The notes beneath the pieces are model-generated. The model worked only from the letters and a program-made list of their open reading frames with translations, did not search any database and was not told the DNA's origin. A DNA stretch of 64,000 bases. Origin: Streptomyces cinnamoneus (GTDB lineage Bacteria; Actinomycetota; Actinomycetes; Streptomycetales; Streptomycetaceae). Below are positions 33,331 through 41,599 of this stretch, piece by piece. Every line of letters begins with the position of its first letter. The first letter of the stretch is position 1. The position numbers and the translations under genes were made by a program. The stretch covers positions 5,081,001-5,145,000 of the forward strand of contig NZ_PKFQ01000001.1 of assembly GCF_002939475.1 (NCBI RefSeq), in the 5' to 3' direction.

Positions 33331-34628
33331 CGACACTGATGACCGTCCTCGGGATAGTCGTCTTCGTGGTGGGTCTGCTCTTCTCCATCGCCTGGCACGA
33401 ACTGGGCCACCTCTCGACGGCCAAGATGTTCGGCATCCGGGTGCCGCAGTACATGGTGGGCTTCGGGCCGACGGTGTTCTCGCGGAAGAAGGGCGACACC
33501 GAGTACGGCCTCAAGGCCGTACCGCTCGGCGGCTACATCCGCATGATCGGCATGTTCCCGCCCGGTGAGGACGGGAAGATCAGCGCCCGGTCCACCTCGC
33601 CCTGGCGCGGCATGATCGAGGACGCCCGTTCGGCGGCCTACGAGGAGCTGCGGCCGGGCGACGAGACGCGGATGTTCTACACGCGCAAGCCCTGGAAGCG
33701 CGTCATCGTGATGTTCGCGGGACCGTTCATGAACCTGGTCCTGGCCGTGGTGATCTTCCTTGGCGTGATGATGTCGTTCGGCGTCAACACCCAGACCACG
33801 ACCGTCTCGGCCGTCTCGGACTGCGTCGTCGCGGCCAGTTCCCAGACCGACAAGTGCGCCAAGGGCGACAAGGACTCCCCGGCCAAGGCGGCCGGGCTCC
33901 GGCCCAAGGACAAGATCGTGGCCTTCGACGGCCGCAGGATCGGTGACTGGAGCACGCTCCAGAAGGACATCCGCAAGACCACCGGCCCCGCCACGATCAC
34001 GGTCCTGCGCGACGGCGAGCGCCTGACCCTGCACGCCGACCTGATCTCCAACCAGGTCCAGAAGTACGACGGCAAGGGCGCCCCCATCAAGGGCCAGTAC
34101 GTCACCGCGGGCTTCCTCGGCTTCACGCCCGCCACCGGCGTCGTCCAGCAGTCGTTCGGACAGTCCGTCGACCGTATGGGCGACATGGTCCAGTCCGGTG
34201 TGGAATCGCTGGTCGCGCTGCCCGGCAAGATCCCCGACCTGTGGAACGCCGCCTTCGACGGCGGCGAGCGCAAGGCCGACTCGCCCATGGGCGTCGTGGG
34301 CGCGGCCCGCGTCGGCGGCGAGGTGTTCAACCTCGACATCCCGCCGTCGCAGCAGATCGCGACCATGCTCTTCCTGGTCGCGGGCTTCAACCTCTCGCTG
34401 TTCCTGTTCAACATGCTGCCCCTGCTGCCGCTGGACGGCGGGCACATCGCGGGCGCGCTGTGGGAGTCGGTGCGGCGGGCGGTCGCCAAGGTCTTCCGGC
34501 GCCCCGACCCCGGTCCGTTCGACGTGGCGAAGCTGATGCCGGTCGCGTACGTGGTGGCGGGCATCTTCGTCTGCTTCACGCTGCTGGTGCTCATCGCCGA
34601 CGTGGTGAACCCGGTGCGGCTGACCTAG
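33327..34628 (+). CDS. rseP: Site-2 intramembrane zinc metalloprotease (RseP/Rip1-like)
   Basis: 433 residues. The first membrane helix carries HELGH at residues 24-28 (two zinc His and the catalytic Glu), and the last part holds 'NMLPLLPLDGGHIAGALWE' with the third zinc ligand Asp in LDGGH. A PDZ domain lies between ('DSPAKAAGLRPKDKIVAFDGRRIGDW', about residues 180-230). Enzymes of this family cut transmembrane anti-sigma factors to release extracytoplasmic stress sigma factors. A periplasm-facing loop with two Cys ('VSDCVVAASSQTDKC') precedes the PDZ domain. The dxr-rseP-ispG order is conserved in actinobacteria; co-transcription with dxr is shown by the ATGA overlap. Confidence 0.95.
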   Translation: MTTLMTVLGIVVFVVGLLFSIAWHELGHLSTAKMFGIRVPQYMVGFGPTVFSRKKGDTEYGLKAVPLGGYIRMIGMFPPGEDGKISARSTSPWRGMIEDARSAAYEELRPGDETRMFYTRKPWKRVIVMFAGPFMNLVLAVVIFLGVMMSFGVNTQTTTVSAVSDCVVAASSQTDKCAKGDKDSPAKAAGLRPKDKIVAFDGRRIGDWSTLQKDIRKTTGPATITVLRDGERLTLHADLISNQVQKYDGKGAPIKGQYVTAGFLGFTPATGVVQQSFGQSVDRMGDMVQSGVESLVALPGKIPDLWNAAFDGGERKADSPMGVVGAARVGGEVFNLDIPPSQQIATMLFLVAGFNLSLFLFNMLPLLPLDGGHIAGALWESVRRAVAKVFRRPDPGPFDVAKLMPVAYVVAGIFVCFTLLVLIADVVNPVRLT

Positions 34629-34636
34629 GACCCCCG

Positions 34637-34682
34637 CCCCGGGCGCCGGACGGAGTGATTCCGCTTCGTCCGGCGCCCGGGG
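34637..34682 (+). terminator. Stem-loop between rseP and ispG
   Basis: Perfect 16-base arms at 34637-34652 and 34667-34682 with a 14-base loop, eight bases after the rseP stop. It has the same arm length, loop length and CCGGACG...CGTCCGG core as the stem-loop upstream of dxr, so dxr-rseP is bracketed by two similar hairpins and ispG has its own promoter somewhere in 34683-34780. Confidence 0.75.
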
Positions 34683-34780
34683 GGCCGGGATGTGCTCCGA
34701 GGGGATCCGTTGCCGTAACCTCGGAGGCCGGAGCCCGCCGATCTCGGGACCTTGATTCACACCTTGGGGTTGCTCGCCAG

Positions 34781-35938
34781 ATGACTGCGATTTCGCTTGG
34801 AATGCCTTCCGTTCCGACCAAGCTCGCCGACCGCAGGGTCAGCCGCAAGATCCAGGTCGGATCCGTGGCCGTCGGCGGTGACGCCCCCGTGTCGGTGCAG
34901 TCCATGACCACCACGCGCACGTCCGACATCGGTGCGACGTTGCAGCAGATCGCCGAGCTGACGGCGTCGGGTTGTCAGATCGTGCGTGTGGCGTGTCCGA
35001 CTCAGGACGACGCGGACGCGCTGCCGGTCATTGCGAGGAAGTCGCAGATCCCGGTGATCGCGGACATTCACTTCCAGCCGAAGTACGTGTTCGCGGCGAT
35101 CGACGCGGGGTGTGCGGCGGTGCGGGTCAATCCGGGCAACATCAAGCAGTTCGACGACAAGGTCAAGGAGATCGCCAAGGCGGCTTCCGACGCGGGGACG
35201 CCGATCCGTATCGGTGTGAACGCGGGTTCGCTGGACCGTCGTCTGCTGCAGAAGTACGGCAAGGCCACCCCCGAGGCGCTGGTGGAGTCGGCGTTGTGGG
35301 AGGCGTCGCTGTTCGAGGAGCACGGCTTCCGCGACATCAAGATCTCGGTCAAGCACAACGACCCGGTCGTGATGGTCAACGCCTACCGGCAGCTGGCCGC
35401 CCAGTGCGACTACCCGCTGCACCTGGGTGTGACCGAGGCGGGCCCGGCCTTCCAGGGCACCATCAAGTCCGCCGTGGCTTTCGGGGCCCTGCTCTCCGAG
35501 GGCATCGGCGACACCATCCGCGTGTCGCTGTCGGCTCCGCCGGCGGAGGAGATCAAGGTCGGTATCCAGATCCTGGAGTCGCTGAACCTGCGCCAGCGTC
35601 GTCTGGAGATCGTCTCCTGTCCGTCCTGCGGCCGCGCGCAGGTGGACGTCTACAAGCTGGCCGAGGAGGTCACCGCCGGCTTGGAGGGCATGGAGGTGCC
35701 GCTGCGGGTCGCGGTCATGGGCTGTGTCGTCAACGGTCCCGGTGAGGCCCGTGAGGCGGATCTGGGTGTGGCGTCCGGCAACGGCAAGGGGCAGATCTTC
35801 GTCAAGGGCGAGGTCATCAAGACCGTTCCCGAGTCCAAGATCGTGGAGACCCTCATCGAGGAGGCCATGAAGATCGCCGAGCAGATGGAGAAGGACGGCG
35901 TCGCCTCCGGCGAGCCCACCATCAGCGTCGCCGGCTGA
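34781..35938 (+). CDS. ispG: 4-hydroxy-3-methylbut-2-enyl-diphosphate synthase (IspG/GcpE)
   Basis: 385 residues. The N-terminal TIM-barrel part has 'SVQSMTTTRTSD', 'VRVACPTQDDADAL', 'VIADIHFQPKY' and 'VRVNPGNIKQFDDK'; the C-terminal [4Fe-4S] domain has 'EIVSCPSCGRAQVDVY' and 'VMGCVVNGPGEAREADLG', giving the three Cys and the Glu that bind the cluster. It reduces MEcPP to HMBPP late in the MEP pathway. Codons between about 34,930 and 35,340 use third-position G and T (GTG, TGT, GGT, ACG) more than the rest of the gene and the neighbours. Strong terminator 22 bases after the stop. Confidence 0.95.
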   Translation: MTAISLGMPSVPTKLADRRVSRKIQVGSVAVGGDAPVSVQSMTTTRTSDIGATLQQIAELTASGCQIVRVACPTQDDADALPVIARKSQIPVIADIHFQPKYVFAAIDAGCAAVRVNPGNIKQFDDKVKEIAKAASDAGTPIRIGVNAGSLDRRLLQKYGKATPEALVESALWEASLFEEHGFRDIKISVKHNDPVVMVNAYRQLAAQCDYPLHLGVTEAGPAFQGTIKSAVAFGALLSEGIGDTIRVSLSAPPAEEIKVGIQILESLNLRQRRLEIVSCPSCGRAQVDVYKLAEEVTAGLEGMEVPLRVAVMGCVVNGPGEAREADLGVASGNGKGQIFVKGEVIKTVPESKIVETLIEEAMKIAEQMEKDGVASGEPTISVAG

Positions 35939-35959
35939 CCCGCCCCGCCCCGAGCGCAC

Positions 35960-35990
35960 CGGCGCCCCGCCCGACCAGGGCGGGGCGCCG
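35960..35990 (+). terminator. Stem-loop after ispG
   Basis: Perfect 13-base arms (35960-35972 and 35978-35990) with a 5-base loop GACCA, 22 bases past the ispG stop. GC-only stem, followed by CCGTAT. Confidence 0.8.
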
Positions 35991-36092
35991 CCGTATCCGC
36001 CCGCAAGGGAGGTACGGAAAGAGGACGGGAGGTACAGTTCCAAGACCTGTTCCCCCGGGCCATCCGGCCGCGACGGTGAGGCAATCCGACAC

Positions 36093-36938
36093 GTGTTGAC
36101 GACGACCACCACCAGGGTCCTCGACCCCGGCGACCTCGACGCGGCCCTCGCCGTCCTGGACCGCGACCCGGTGGCCAACGCCTTCGTCGCCGCCCGCGTG
36201 AAGATCGCCGGCCTCGACCCCTGGCGGCTCGGCGGCGAGATGTGGGGCTGGTACGCCGACGGCCGTCTGGAGTCGCTCTGCTACGCCGGCGCCAACCTCG
36301 TGCCCATCTGCGCCGGTCCCGAGGCCGTACGGGCCTTCGCCGACCGCGCCCGCCGGGCTGGCCGCCGCTGCTCCTCCATCGTCGGTCCCGACCGGGCCAC
36401 CGCCGAGCTGTGGTCCCTCCTGGAACCGCACTGGGGACCGGCCCGCGAGGTCCGCCCCCACCAGCCGCTCATGGTCACCGAGTCCATGCCGCCGGACGTC
36501 GAGCCCGACCCGCTCGTCCGCCGCGTCCGCAAGGACGAGATGGAAACGATCATGCCGGCGTGCGTCGCGATGTTCACCGAGGAGGTCGGCGTCTCACCGA
36601 TGGCCGGCGACGGCGGACTGCTCTACCAGGCCCGCGTCGCCGAGCTGGTCGGCTCCGGCCGCTCGTTCGCCCGCGTCGAGGACGGCCGGGTCGTCTTCAA
36701 GGCCGAGATCGGCGCGGCCACCGACCGGGCCTGCCAGATCCAGGGCGTCTGGGTCGCCCCCGAGCACCGGGGCCGCGGCCTGTCCGTCACCGGCATGGCG
36801 GCCGTCCTGGGCTACGCCCTGCGCGAGGTCGCCCCCGTGGTGAGCCTCTACGTCAACGACTACAACACCGCCGCCCGCGCCGCCTACCGACGGGTCGGAT
36901 TCCGCGAGGTCGGCGCGTTCATGAGCGTGCTGTTCTGA
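36093..36938 (+). CDS. GNAT acetyltransferase with DUF4081 N-terminal domain
   Basis: 281 residues from a GTG start. The N-terminal half (about residues 10-110: 'DLDAALAVLDRDPVANAFVAARV', 'MWGWYADGRLESLCYAGANLVPI') matches DUF4081, and the C-terminal half is a GNAT fold: 'IQGVWVAPEHRGRGLSVTGM' supplies the acetyl-CoA pyrophosphate loop (the RGRG of the Q/R-x-x-G-x-G/A type), and 'VSLYVNDYNTAARAAYRRVGFREVG' the last helices. It transfers an acetyl group from acetyl-CoA to an unknown amine or protein. Lies between ispG and a second GNAT gene (36 bases on), a conserved Streptomyces arrangement without known meaning. Confidence 0.88.
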   Translation: MLTTTTTRVLDPGDLDAALAVLDRDPVANAFVAARVKIAGLDPWRLGGEMWGWYADGRLESLCYAGANLVPICAGPEAVRAFADRARRAGRRCSSIVGPDRATAELWSLLEPHWGPAREVRPHQPLMVTESMPPDVEPDPLVRRVRKDEMETIMPACVAMFTEEVGVSPMAGDGGLLYQARVAELVGSGRSFARVEDGRVVFKAEIGAATDRACQIQGVWVAPEHRGRGLSVTGMAAVLGYALREVAPVVSLYVNDYNTAARAAYRRVGFREVGAFMSVLF

Positions 36939-36974
36939 GCGGAGCGGCCCTGATCCCCGGGGTAGCCTCCCGGC

Positions 36975-37508
36975 ATGGATGACATCGCGGTCGGACCGCT
37001 CGACCTCGCCCGACGGGTGGACGAGGCACTCGCCGTACAGGCGGTCGCCTTCGGGCTGACGGCGGAGGAGGTCGCCGTACGGCGCCACATCGTGCTCCGC
37101 CACCTCGCCTGCCCCGGTGCCCGGGCCCTCGGGGCGACGACGCCGGACGGCCGGCTCGTCGGCTTCGTCTACGGCATGCCGAACGACCGCACGCACTGGT
37201 GGTCCACCGTCGTCGAACCGTATCTGCGCACCAACGGCTACGACGACTGGCTGGACGGCTCCTTCGTCATCACCGAACTCCACGTCCACCCCGCCTTCCA
37301 GAACCGCCGCATCGGCCGCACCCTCATCACCTCGATCACGGCGACGGCGCAGGAGCGGCGCTCGATCCTGTCGGCCATCGACAAGGAGAGCCCGGCCCGG
37401 GCCCTCTACCGCAAGCTCGGCTACCGCGACCTGGCGCGGCACGTGGTCTTCCCGAGCGCCCCGAGTCCGTACGCGGTGATGGGGGCGGAGCTGCCCCTGC
37501 AGGGGTGA
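36975..37508 (+). CDS. GNAT family acetyltransferase
   Basis: 177 residues. The GNAT core is seen in 'FVITELHVHPAFQNRRIGRTLITSITA' (acetyl-CoA loop RRIGRT) and 'KESPARALYRKLGYRDLARHVVF'. The N-terminal part ('DEALAVQAVAFGLTAEEVAVRRHIVLRHLACPGARALGAT') is a substrate-binding region without a recognised signature. It lies 36 bases downstream of the DUF4081 acetyltransferase and may be co-transcribed; the GGGG ahead of the ATG gives a plausible ribosome binding site. Substrate unknown. Confidence 0.87.
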   Translation: MDDIAVGPLDLARRVDEALAVQAVAFGLTAEEVAVRRHIVLRHLACPGARALGATTPDGRLVGFVYGMPNDRTHWWSTVVEPYLRTNGYDDWLDGSFVITELHVHPAFQNRRIGRTLITSITATAQERRSILSAIDKESPARALYRKLGYRDLARHVVFPSAPSPYAVMGAELPLQG

Positions 37509-37586
37509 CATATTTCGGTTCGCACGGCCGCCACCTGCCACTAGTCTCCTCGTGATCCCCCTTCGCCCGGCCCGCAGGAGACCGCC

Positions 37587-39296
37587 ATGGCCCACGTCCA
37601 GCGCATGTCCACGACGATGCTGAGGACCTTGCGCGACGACCCGGCCGACGCCGAGACCGCCAGCCACCGGCTGCTGGTGCGCGCCGGCTACGTCCGCCGC
37701 ACGTCCGCGGGCGTCTGGACGTGGCTGCCGCTCGGCAAGAAGGTCCTCGACAACGTCATCCGCGTCGTGCGCGAGGAGATGGACGCCATCGGCGGCCAGG
37801 AGGTCCTGCTGCCGGCGCTGCTGCCCAAGGAGCCCTACGAGACGAGCGGCCGCTGGGAGGAGTACGGCGACCTGCTCTTCCGGCTGCGCGACCGCAAGGG
37901 CGCGGAGTACCTCCTCGGGCCCACGCACGAGGAGATCTTCACGCTGACGGTCAAGGACCAGTGCACGTCCTACAAGGACCTGCCCGTGATCCTCTATCAG
38001 ATCCAGACGAAGTACCGCGACGAGGCGCGGCCCCGCTCCGGGGTGCTGCGCGGCCGCGAGTTCCAGATGAAGGACTCGTACTCCTTCGACACCACCGACG
38101 AGGGCCTGGCCGAGTCCTACCGGCTGCACCGTGCCGCGTACGCGCGCGTCTTCGAGCGCCTGGGCCTGGACCACCGCGTCGTCTCCGCCGTCTCGGGGGC
38201 GATGGGCGGCTCGCGGTCGGAGGAGTTCCTCGCCCCCGCGGCGGCCGGCGAGGACACGTTCGTGGACTGCCCCTCGTGCGACTACGCGGCCAACACCGAG
38301 GCGGTGACGGCCGTCGTGGCGAGCTCCGACCCGTCCGGGCACGGCCCGATGGAGGAGCTGGACACCCCCGGCACGCCCACCATCGAGAGCCTCGCCCGGC
38401 ACCTGGGCGTGCCCGCCTCCGCGACCCTCAAGAACCTCCTGGTGAAGGTCGACGGCGAGATCACCGCGGTCGGCGTGCCCGGCGACCGGGAAGTGGACCT
38501 CGGCAAGCTGGGTGAGCATCTCGCCCCCGCCGTCGTCGAGTTGGTCACCGCCGAGGACTTCACCGGCCGGCCCGACCTCGTCCGCGGCTACGTCGGCCCG
38601 CAGGGGCTGAAGATCCGTTACATCGCCGACCCGCGCGTCGCGCCCGGCACGGCCTGGGTGACCGGCGCCAACAAGCCCGACACACACGCTCGCGACGTCG
38701 TCTGCGGCCGCGACTTCGAGGTGGACGACTACCTGGACGTGGTCGTCGTCGAGCCCGGGGACCCCTGCCCCGCCTGCGGAGCGGGACTGGAGATCGGGCG
38801 GGCGATCGAAATCGGCCACATCTTCCAACTGGGCCGGAAGTACGCCGACGTCTTCGGCCTGGACGTCCTCGGCCCGCAGGGCAAGCCCGTGCGGGTCACG
38901 ATGGGGTCGTACGGCATCGGCGTCTCCCGGGCCGTGGCCGCGCTCGCCGAGCAGACGCACGACGGAGCCGGCCTGTGCTGGCCCCGCGAGGTGGCCCCGG
39001 CGGACGTCCACGTCGTGGCGGCGGGCAAGGCGGCCCAGACGGAACTGGCCTCGGCCCTCGCCGAGCGGCTCGCCGGGGCGGGGGTCCGCGTGCTGCTGGA
39101 CGACCGCGCGGGCGTCTCGCCGGGTGTGAAGTTCACCGACGCGGAACTGATCGGCGTGCCGACGATCCTCGTCGTGGGACGAGGTGCCCCCGACGGAGTC
39201 GTCGAACTGAAGGACCGTCGCACGGGCCACCGCGAGGACCTGCCGGTGGAGGAGGCGGTGGCGCGGCTGGCGGAGCTGGCGCGGGGCACGCGCTGA
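37587..39296 (+). CDS. proS: Prolyl-tRNA synthetase (bacterial type with editing domain)
   Basis: 569 residues, the bacterial ProRS length. Class II motifs: motif 1 region 'RTSAGVWTWLPLGKKVL', motif 2 'YRDEARPRSGVLRGREFQM' and motif 3 'MGSYGIGVSRAVAALAEQ'; 'TGPTHEE'-type 'LLGPTHEEIFT' is the proline-adenylate loop. Residues about 225-385 ('ETLDTPGTPTIESLARHLGVPASATLKNLLVKVDGE') form the YbaK-like INS domain that clears Ala-tRNA(Pro). An anticodon-binding domain ends the chain. It charges tRNA(Pro) with proline. The ATG follows AGGAGA. An internal ATG at 37605 is a less likely start. Confidence 0.96.
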   Translation: MAHVQRMSTTMLRTLRDDPADAETASHRLLVRAGYVRRTSAGVWTWLPLGKKVLDNVIRVVREEMDAIGGQEVLLPALLPKEPYETSGRWEEYGDLLFRLRDRKGAEYLLGPTHEEIFTLTVKDQCTSYKDLPVILYQIQTKYRDEARPRSGVLRGREFQMKDSYSFDTTDEGLAESYRLHRAAYARVFERLGLDHRVVSAVSGAMGGSRSEEFLAPAAAGEDTFVDCPSCDYAANTEAVTAVVASSDPSGHGPMEELDTPGTPTIESLARHLGVPASATLKNLLVKVDGEITAVGVPGDREVDLGKLGEHLAPAVVELVTAEDFTGRPDLVRGYVGPQGLKIRYIADPRVAPGTAWVTGANKPDTHARDVVCGRDFEVDDYLDVVVVEPGDPCPACGAGLEIGRAIEIGHIFQLGRKYADVFGLDVLGPQGKPVRVTMGSYGIGVSRAVAALAEQTHDGAGLCWPREVAPADVHVVAAGKAAQTELASALAERLAGAGVRVLLDDRAGVSPGVKFTDAELIGVPTILVVGRGAPDGVVELKDRRTGHREDLPVEEAVARLAELARGTR

Positions 39297-39406
39297 CGCG
39301 TGGCCTCGGCAGGGGCGGGGCGAGTCCCCGCCCTTCCCGGGTGCGTGCGCCCTGTCGGGCCCCGCACGGCACCTCGCCGCGTCGTCGCGTCAGCCGGGGA
39401 CGTCCG

Positions 39407-39436
39407 GTCCGAGGCGGCTGCTCCGCCCCGTCGGAC
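39407..39436. terminator. Imperfect stem-loop between proS and the APH-like gene
   Basis: GTCCGAGGCGG (39407-39417) can pair with CCGCC and TCGGAC at 39423-39436, leaving three unpaired bases in the right arm. Located between convergent genes, ending at the stop side of the minus-strand gene. Weaker than the other hairpins here. Confidence 0.4.
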
Positions 39437-39441
39437 ACCCC

Positions 39442-40374
39442 CTAGAGCAACCCCGCGAATTCCAGGAGGAGTTCGCCCCGGGCCTTCGCGCCCAGGGCGA
39501 GTTCGTGCGCTCCGGCCTCCGCCGTGCGGAAGAGCGTCCAGCCCCGCAGCCGGTCCCGGTCGACCTCCAGCGACTCCGCCAGCTTCGCCACCCGGCGCCG
39601 CGCCGCGGCCGCGGCGCCCGGCGACGCCAGCAGCGTGTCGAGCCGGTCGCGCACCAGCCACGCCAGGTCGTAGGCGCGCTCGCCCACCAGGGGCCGGGGT
39701 GCGATCGCCAGCCACGGAGCGCGGTCGCCCGCCAGGACGTTGCCCTGGTGGAACTCGCCGTGCAGCAGCACGTCCGGCTCCCCGGCCGGGCCGTCCGCCA
39801 GGCCGTCCCGCACCTCCAGCGCCTCGTCCAGCAGCGCACGCGCGTCCGCCGCCCACGGCAGTTCGCGGCGCTCCCGCAGCACACCGGCCAGGGCGGCCGT
39901 GTGTGCGGCCACGCCGGGGAGGTTCCCGGCCGGCGGCGGCACCCACAGCCGCTGCAGCGTCGCGGCGGCCTCCAGCTGGGCCTTCGCCTCGGCCAGCGAC
40001 CGCAGGCTGACGTCGCCGTGCAGCCGCTCCAGGAGCAGCGCCCCGGCGTCCGTGTCCGCGCGCAGCACGCGCACCGCCGAGCGGCCGTCCCAGTGGGCCA
40101 GCGCGGCGTGTTCGAGGGCGGCCGTGCCGTCGGGCAGGCAGAGCTTGAGCGCGGCGGGCGTGCCGTCGGACAGGCGCACGAGGACGACCATGCTGGTGCG
40201 CCCGCCGGGCTCCTGTACCCGTTCGGGCGTCAGTTCCCAGCGCGCGCAGATCTCCCGCACGCGGTCCGGCAGGGTCGCGAGCCACTGGTGCGCGTCGGCG
40301 CCCGGCGCGAGGTCGGAGCCCAGGGTCCGAACCAGCCGTTCCGGCGGTTCGAGGCGGTCGTCAACGTTGGCCAT
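39442..40374 (-). CDS. Aminoglycoside phosphotransferase (APH(6)-like) family protein with altered active site
   Basis: 310 residues of the streptomycin/hydroxyurea kinase type. The order of segments is right: 'AALKLCLPDGTAALEHAALAHWDG' (ATP-site Lys and helix-C Glu), then 'LLHGEFHQGNVLAGD' and 'WLAIAPRPLVGERAYDLAWLVRDRL'. In active relatives the catalytic loop reads HGDxHxxN and the metal site AIDP(K)PLVG; here they read HGE and AIAP, so the catalytic Asp is Glu and the metal-binding Asp is Ala. ATP phosphotransfer may therefore be lost or reassigned. No antibiotic gene is near. It begins a minus-strand run ending toward proS; the DUF4439 gene is 39 bases upstream, so they may share a transcript. 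Confidence 0.82.
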   Translation of the reverse strand: MANVDDRLEPPERLVRTLGSDLAPGADAHQWLATLPDRVREICARWELTPERVQEPGGRTSMVVLVRLSDGTPAALKLCLPDGTAALEHAALAHWDGRSAVRVLRADTDAGALLLERLHGDVSLRSLAEAKAQLEAAATLQRLWVPPPAGNLPGVAAHTAALAGVLRERRELPWAADARALLDEALEVRDGLADGPAGEPDVLLHGEFHQGNVLAGDRAPWLAIAPRPLVGERAYDLAWLVRDRLDTLLASPGAAAAARRRVAKLAESLEVDRDRLRGWTLFRTAEAGAHELALGAKARGELLLEFAGLL

Positions 40375-40413
40375 GTCCCCGAGCTGTCCCTTTCGTTTGT
40401 CGCTCGCCGTCGG

Positions 40414-40869
40414 TCAGGCCCGTTCGGTGAGCCCAGGGAAGGCTACGCTGCCGCCGCGCCAGCGCACCGCCCGCACCGCCGCTTCCCGCAGCCCCGCGGC
40501 CGCCTCGCCCCGCAGGCCACCGGTGGCGGCCCGGACGAGGTCGGCGTACACGGCCGCCAGGCGGCTCTCCAGTTCGACCGCGAGGCGCACCGCCGCCGCC
40601 TGGTCCGGCACGGGGAACGGGAGCGCGTACGCGGGCGCCGCCGCCTCCGGTTCGGCGCCCAGGTCGCGCACCGCGCGGCTCATCGCGTCCCTGCGCGCGC
40701 GGTGTGCGTCGTACGCCTCCCGCGCCTCCGCCGCGCGCGCGTCGTCGACGCGCCCGCCCACCACGCCGTAGCCGTAGACCGTGGCGTGTTCGGCGGCGAG
40801 GGCGGCCTGGGCCGCCGCCAGCGTCTCGCGTCCGGCCCGGGAGGCGGGGGTGCGCGTGGTCGCCGTCAT
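40414..40869 (-). CDS. DUF4439 ferritin-like domain protein
   Basis: 151 residues, mostly helical and Ala-rich: 'LAAAQAALAAEHATVYGYGVVGGRV' has the E-x-x-x-Y-x-Y pattern of DUF4439, then 'EAREAYDAHRARRDAM' and 'LAVELESRLAAVYADLVRAAT', matching a ferritin-like four-helix bundle. Iron ligands are not complete enough for me to claim metal binding. Function unknown. Its ATG overlaps the stop of the upstream lipoprotein gene by one base, so the two are translated together and probably act together at the membrane. Confidence 0.82.
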   Translation of the reverse strand: MTATTRTPASRAGRETLAAAQAALAAEHATVYGYGVVGGRVDDARAAEAREAYDAHRARRDAMSRAVRDLGAEPEAAAPAYALPFPVPDQAAAVRLAVELESRLAAVYADLVRAATGGLRGEAAAGLREAAVRAVRWRGGSVAFPGLTERA

Positions 40870-41408
40870 CAGTCGCCTCCGGTGAGCAGGTACGCGTGGG
40901 CCGCGCCGGCCGCCGCCACGGAGGCGAGCAACCGGGCGAGTTCGGGCGGGGCGGTGCCCAGGGCCGCGGTGCGGGCGTCGGCGGCGCGGCGCTCGGCGTC
41001 GGCGAGCGTGGCGAGGGCCGACTTCTCATCGAGCGGCGTGCCGCCCCCGCCGCCAGCCCCGGCCGAGGGGGCGGGGGAGGGGGAGGCCGGCGGCGGGGCG
41101 GAGGCCCCGCGGGCGGCGAACGCCTCGGCGTGCCGGGCGACTTCGTCCCGCAGGGGCCGCAGCCGGTCGGCGAGGGCCGCGTGCGCGGCGATGACGGCGT
41201 CGTACTGCTCCAGCAGCGCGGCCGAATCCGCCCGGGCGCGCTCGCGCAGCCTCCGCGCGGCCGAGGCGTTCTCGTCCGCGCCGGTGGCCTCGGAGGAACA
41301 GCCCGTGAGCAGCGCCGAGGCGCCGCCGGCGAGCAGGGCGGCCGCGCCCTGCGCCAGTACCCTGCGTCTGCGGGGGCCGCCCTGGGCCCGCGTCGTCGTG
41401 AGCGGCAC
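40869..41408 (-). CDS. Predicted lipoprotein with twin-arginine-like signal
   Basis: 179 residues from the GTG at 41408, behind GAGG; the frame upstream is open but poor in coding character. The signal is 'RRRRVLAQGAAALLAGGASA' followed by LLTGC, a basic/twin-Arg start, hydrophobic core and lipobox Cys about residue 34. The mature chain is an Ala/Arg/Glu-rich helical protein with a Ser/Pro/Gly linker in the middle ('PPPASPSPAPSAGAGGGGG'). No domain recognised. One-base overlap with the DUF4439 gene downstream indicates a pair. It is divergent from rimP, with 191 bases between. Confidence 0.75.
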   Translation of the reverse strand: MPLTTTRAQGGPRRRRVLAQGAAALLAGGASALLTGCSSEATGADENASAARRLRERARADSAALLEQYDAVIAAHAALADRLRPLRDEVARHAEAFAARGASAPPPASPSPAPSAGAGGGGGTPLDEKSALATLADAERRAADARTAALGTAPPELARLLASVAAAGAAHAYLLTGGD

Positions 41409-41599
41409 GATCCTCTTTCCGCCTCGTCCGTGTCCCCGGTCGTCCCCGTCCGGCGTGATCACCGCACGCGAGCGTACCGGCGCGCGACGTGCCAGCCGCG
41501 GACCGGGCACCGAATCGTCAGTCGGCTGCCGGAACAGATAGGCTTTGACCTGACACGCGTCTTTCCCACAACAGCACACGCGGCCGAGGAGTCACCCGG

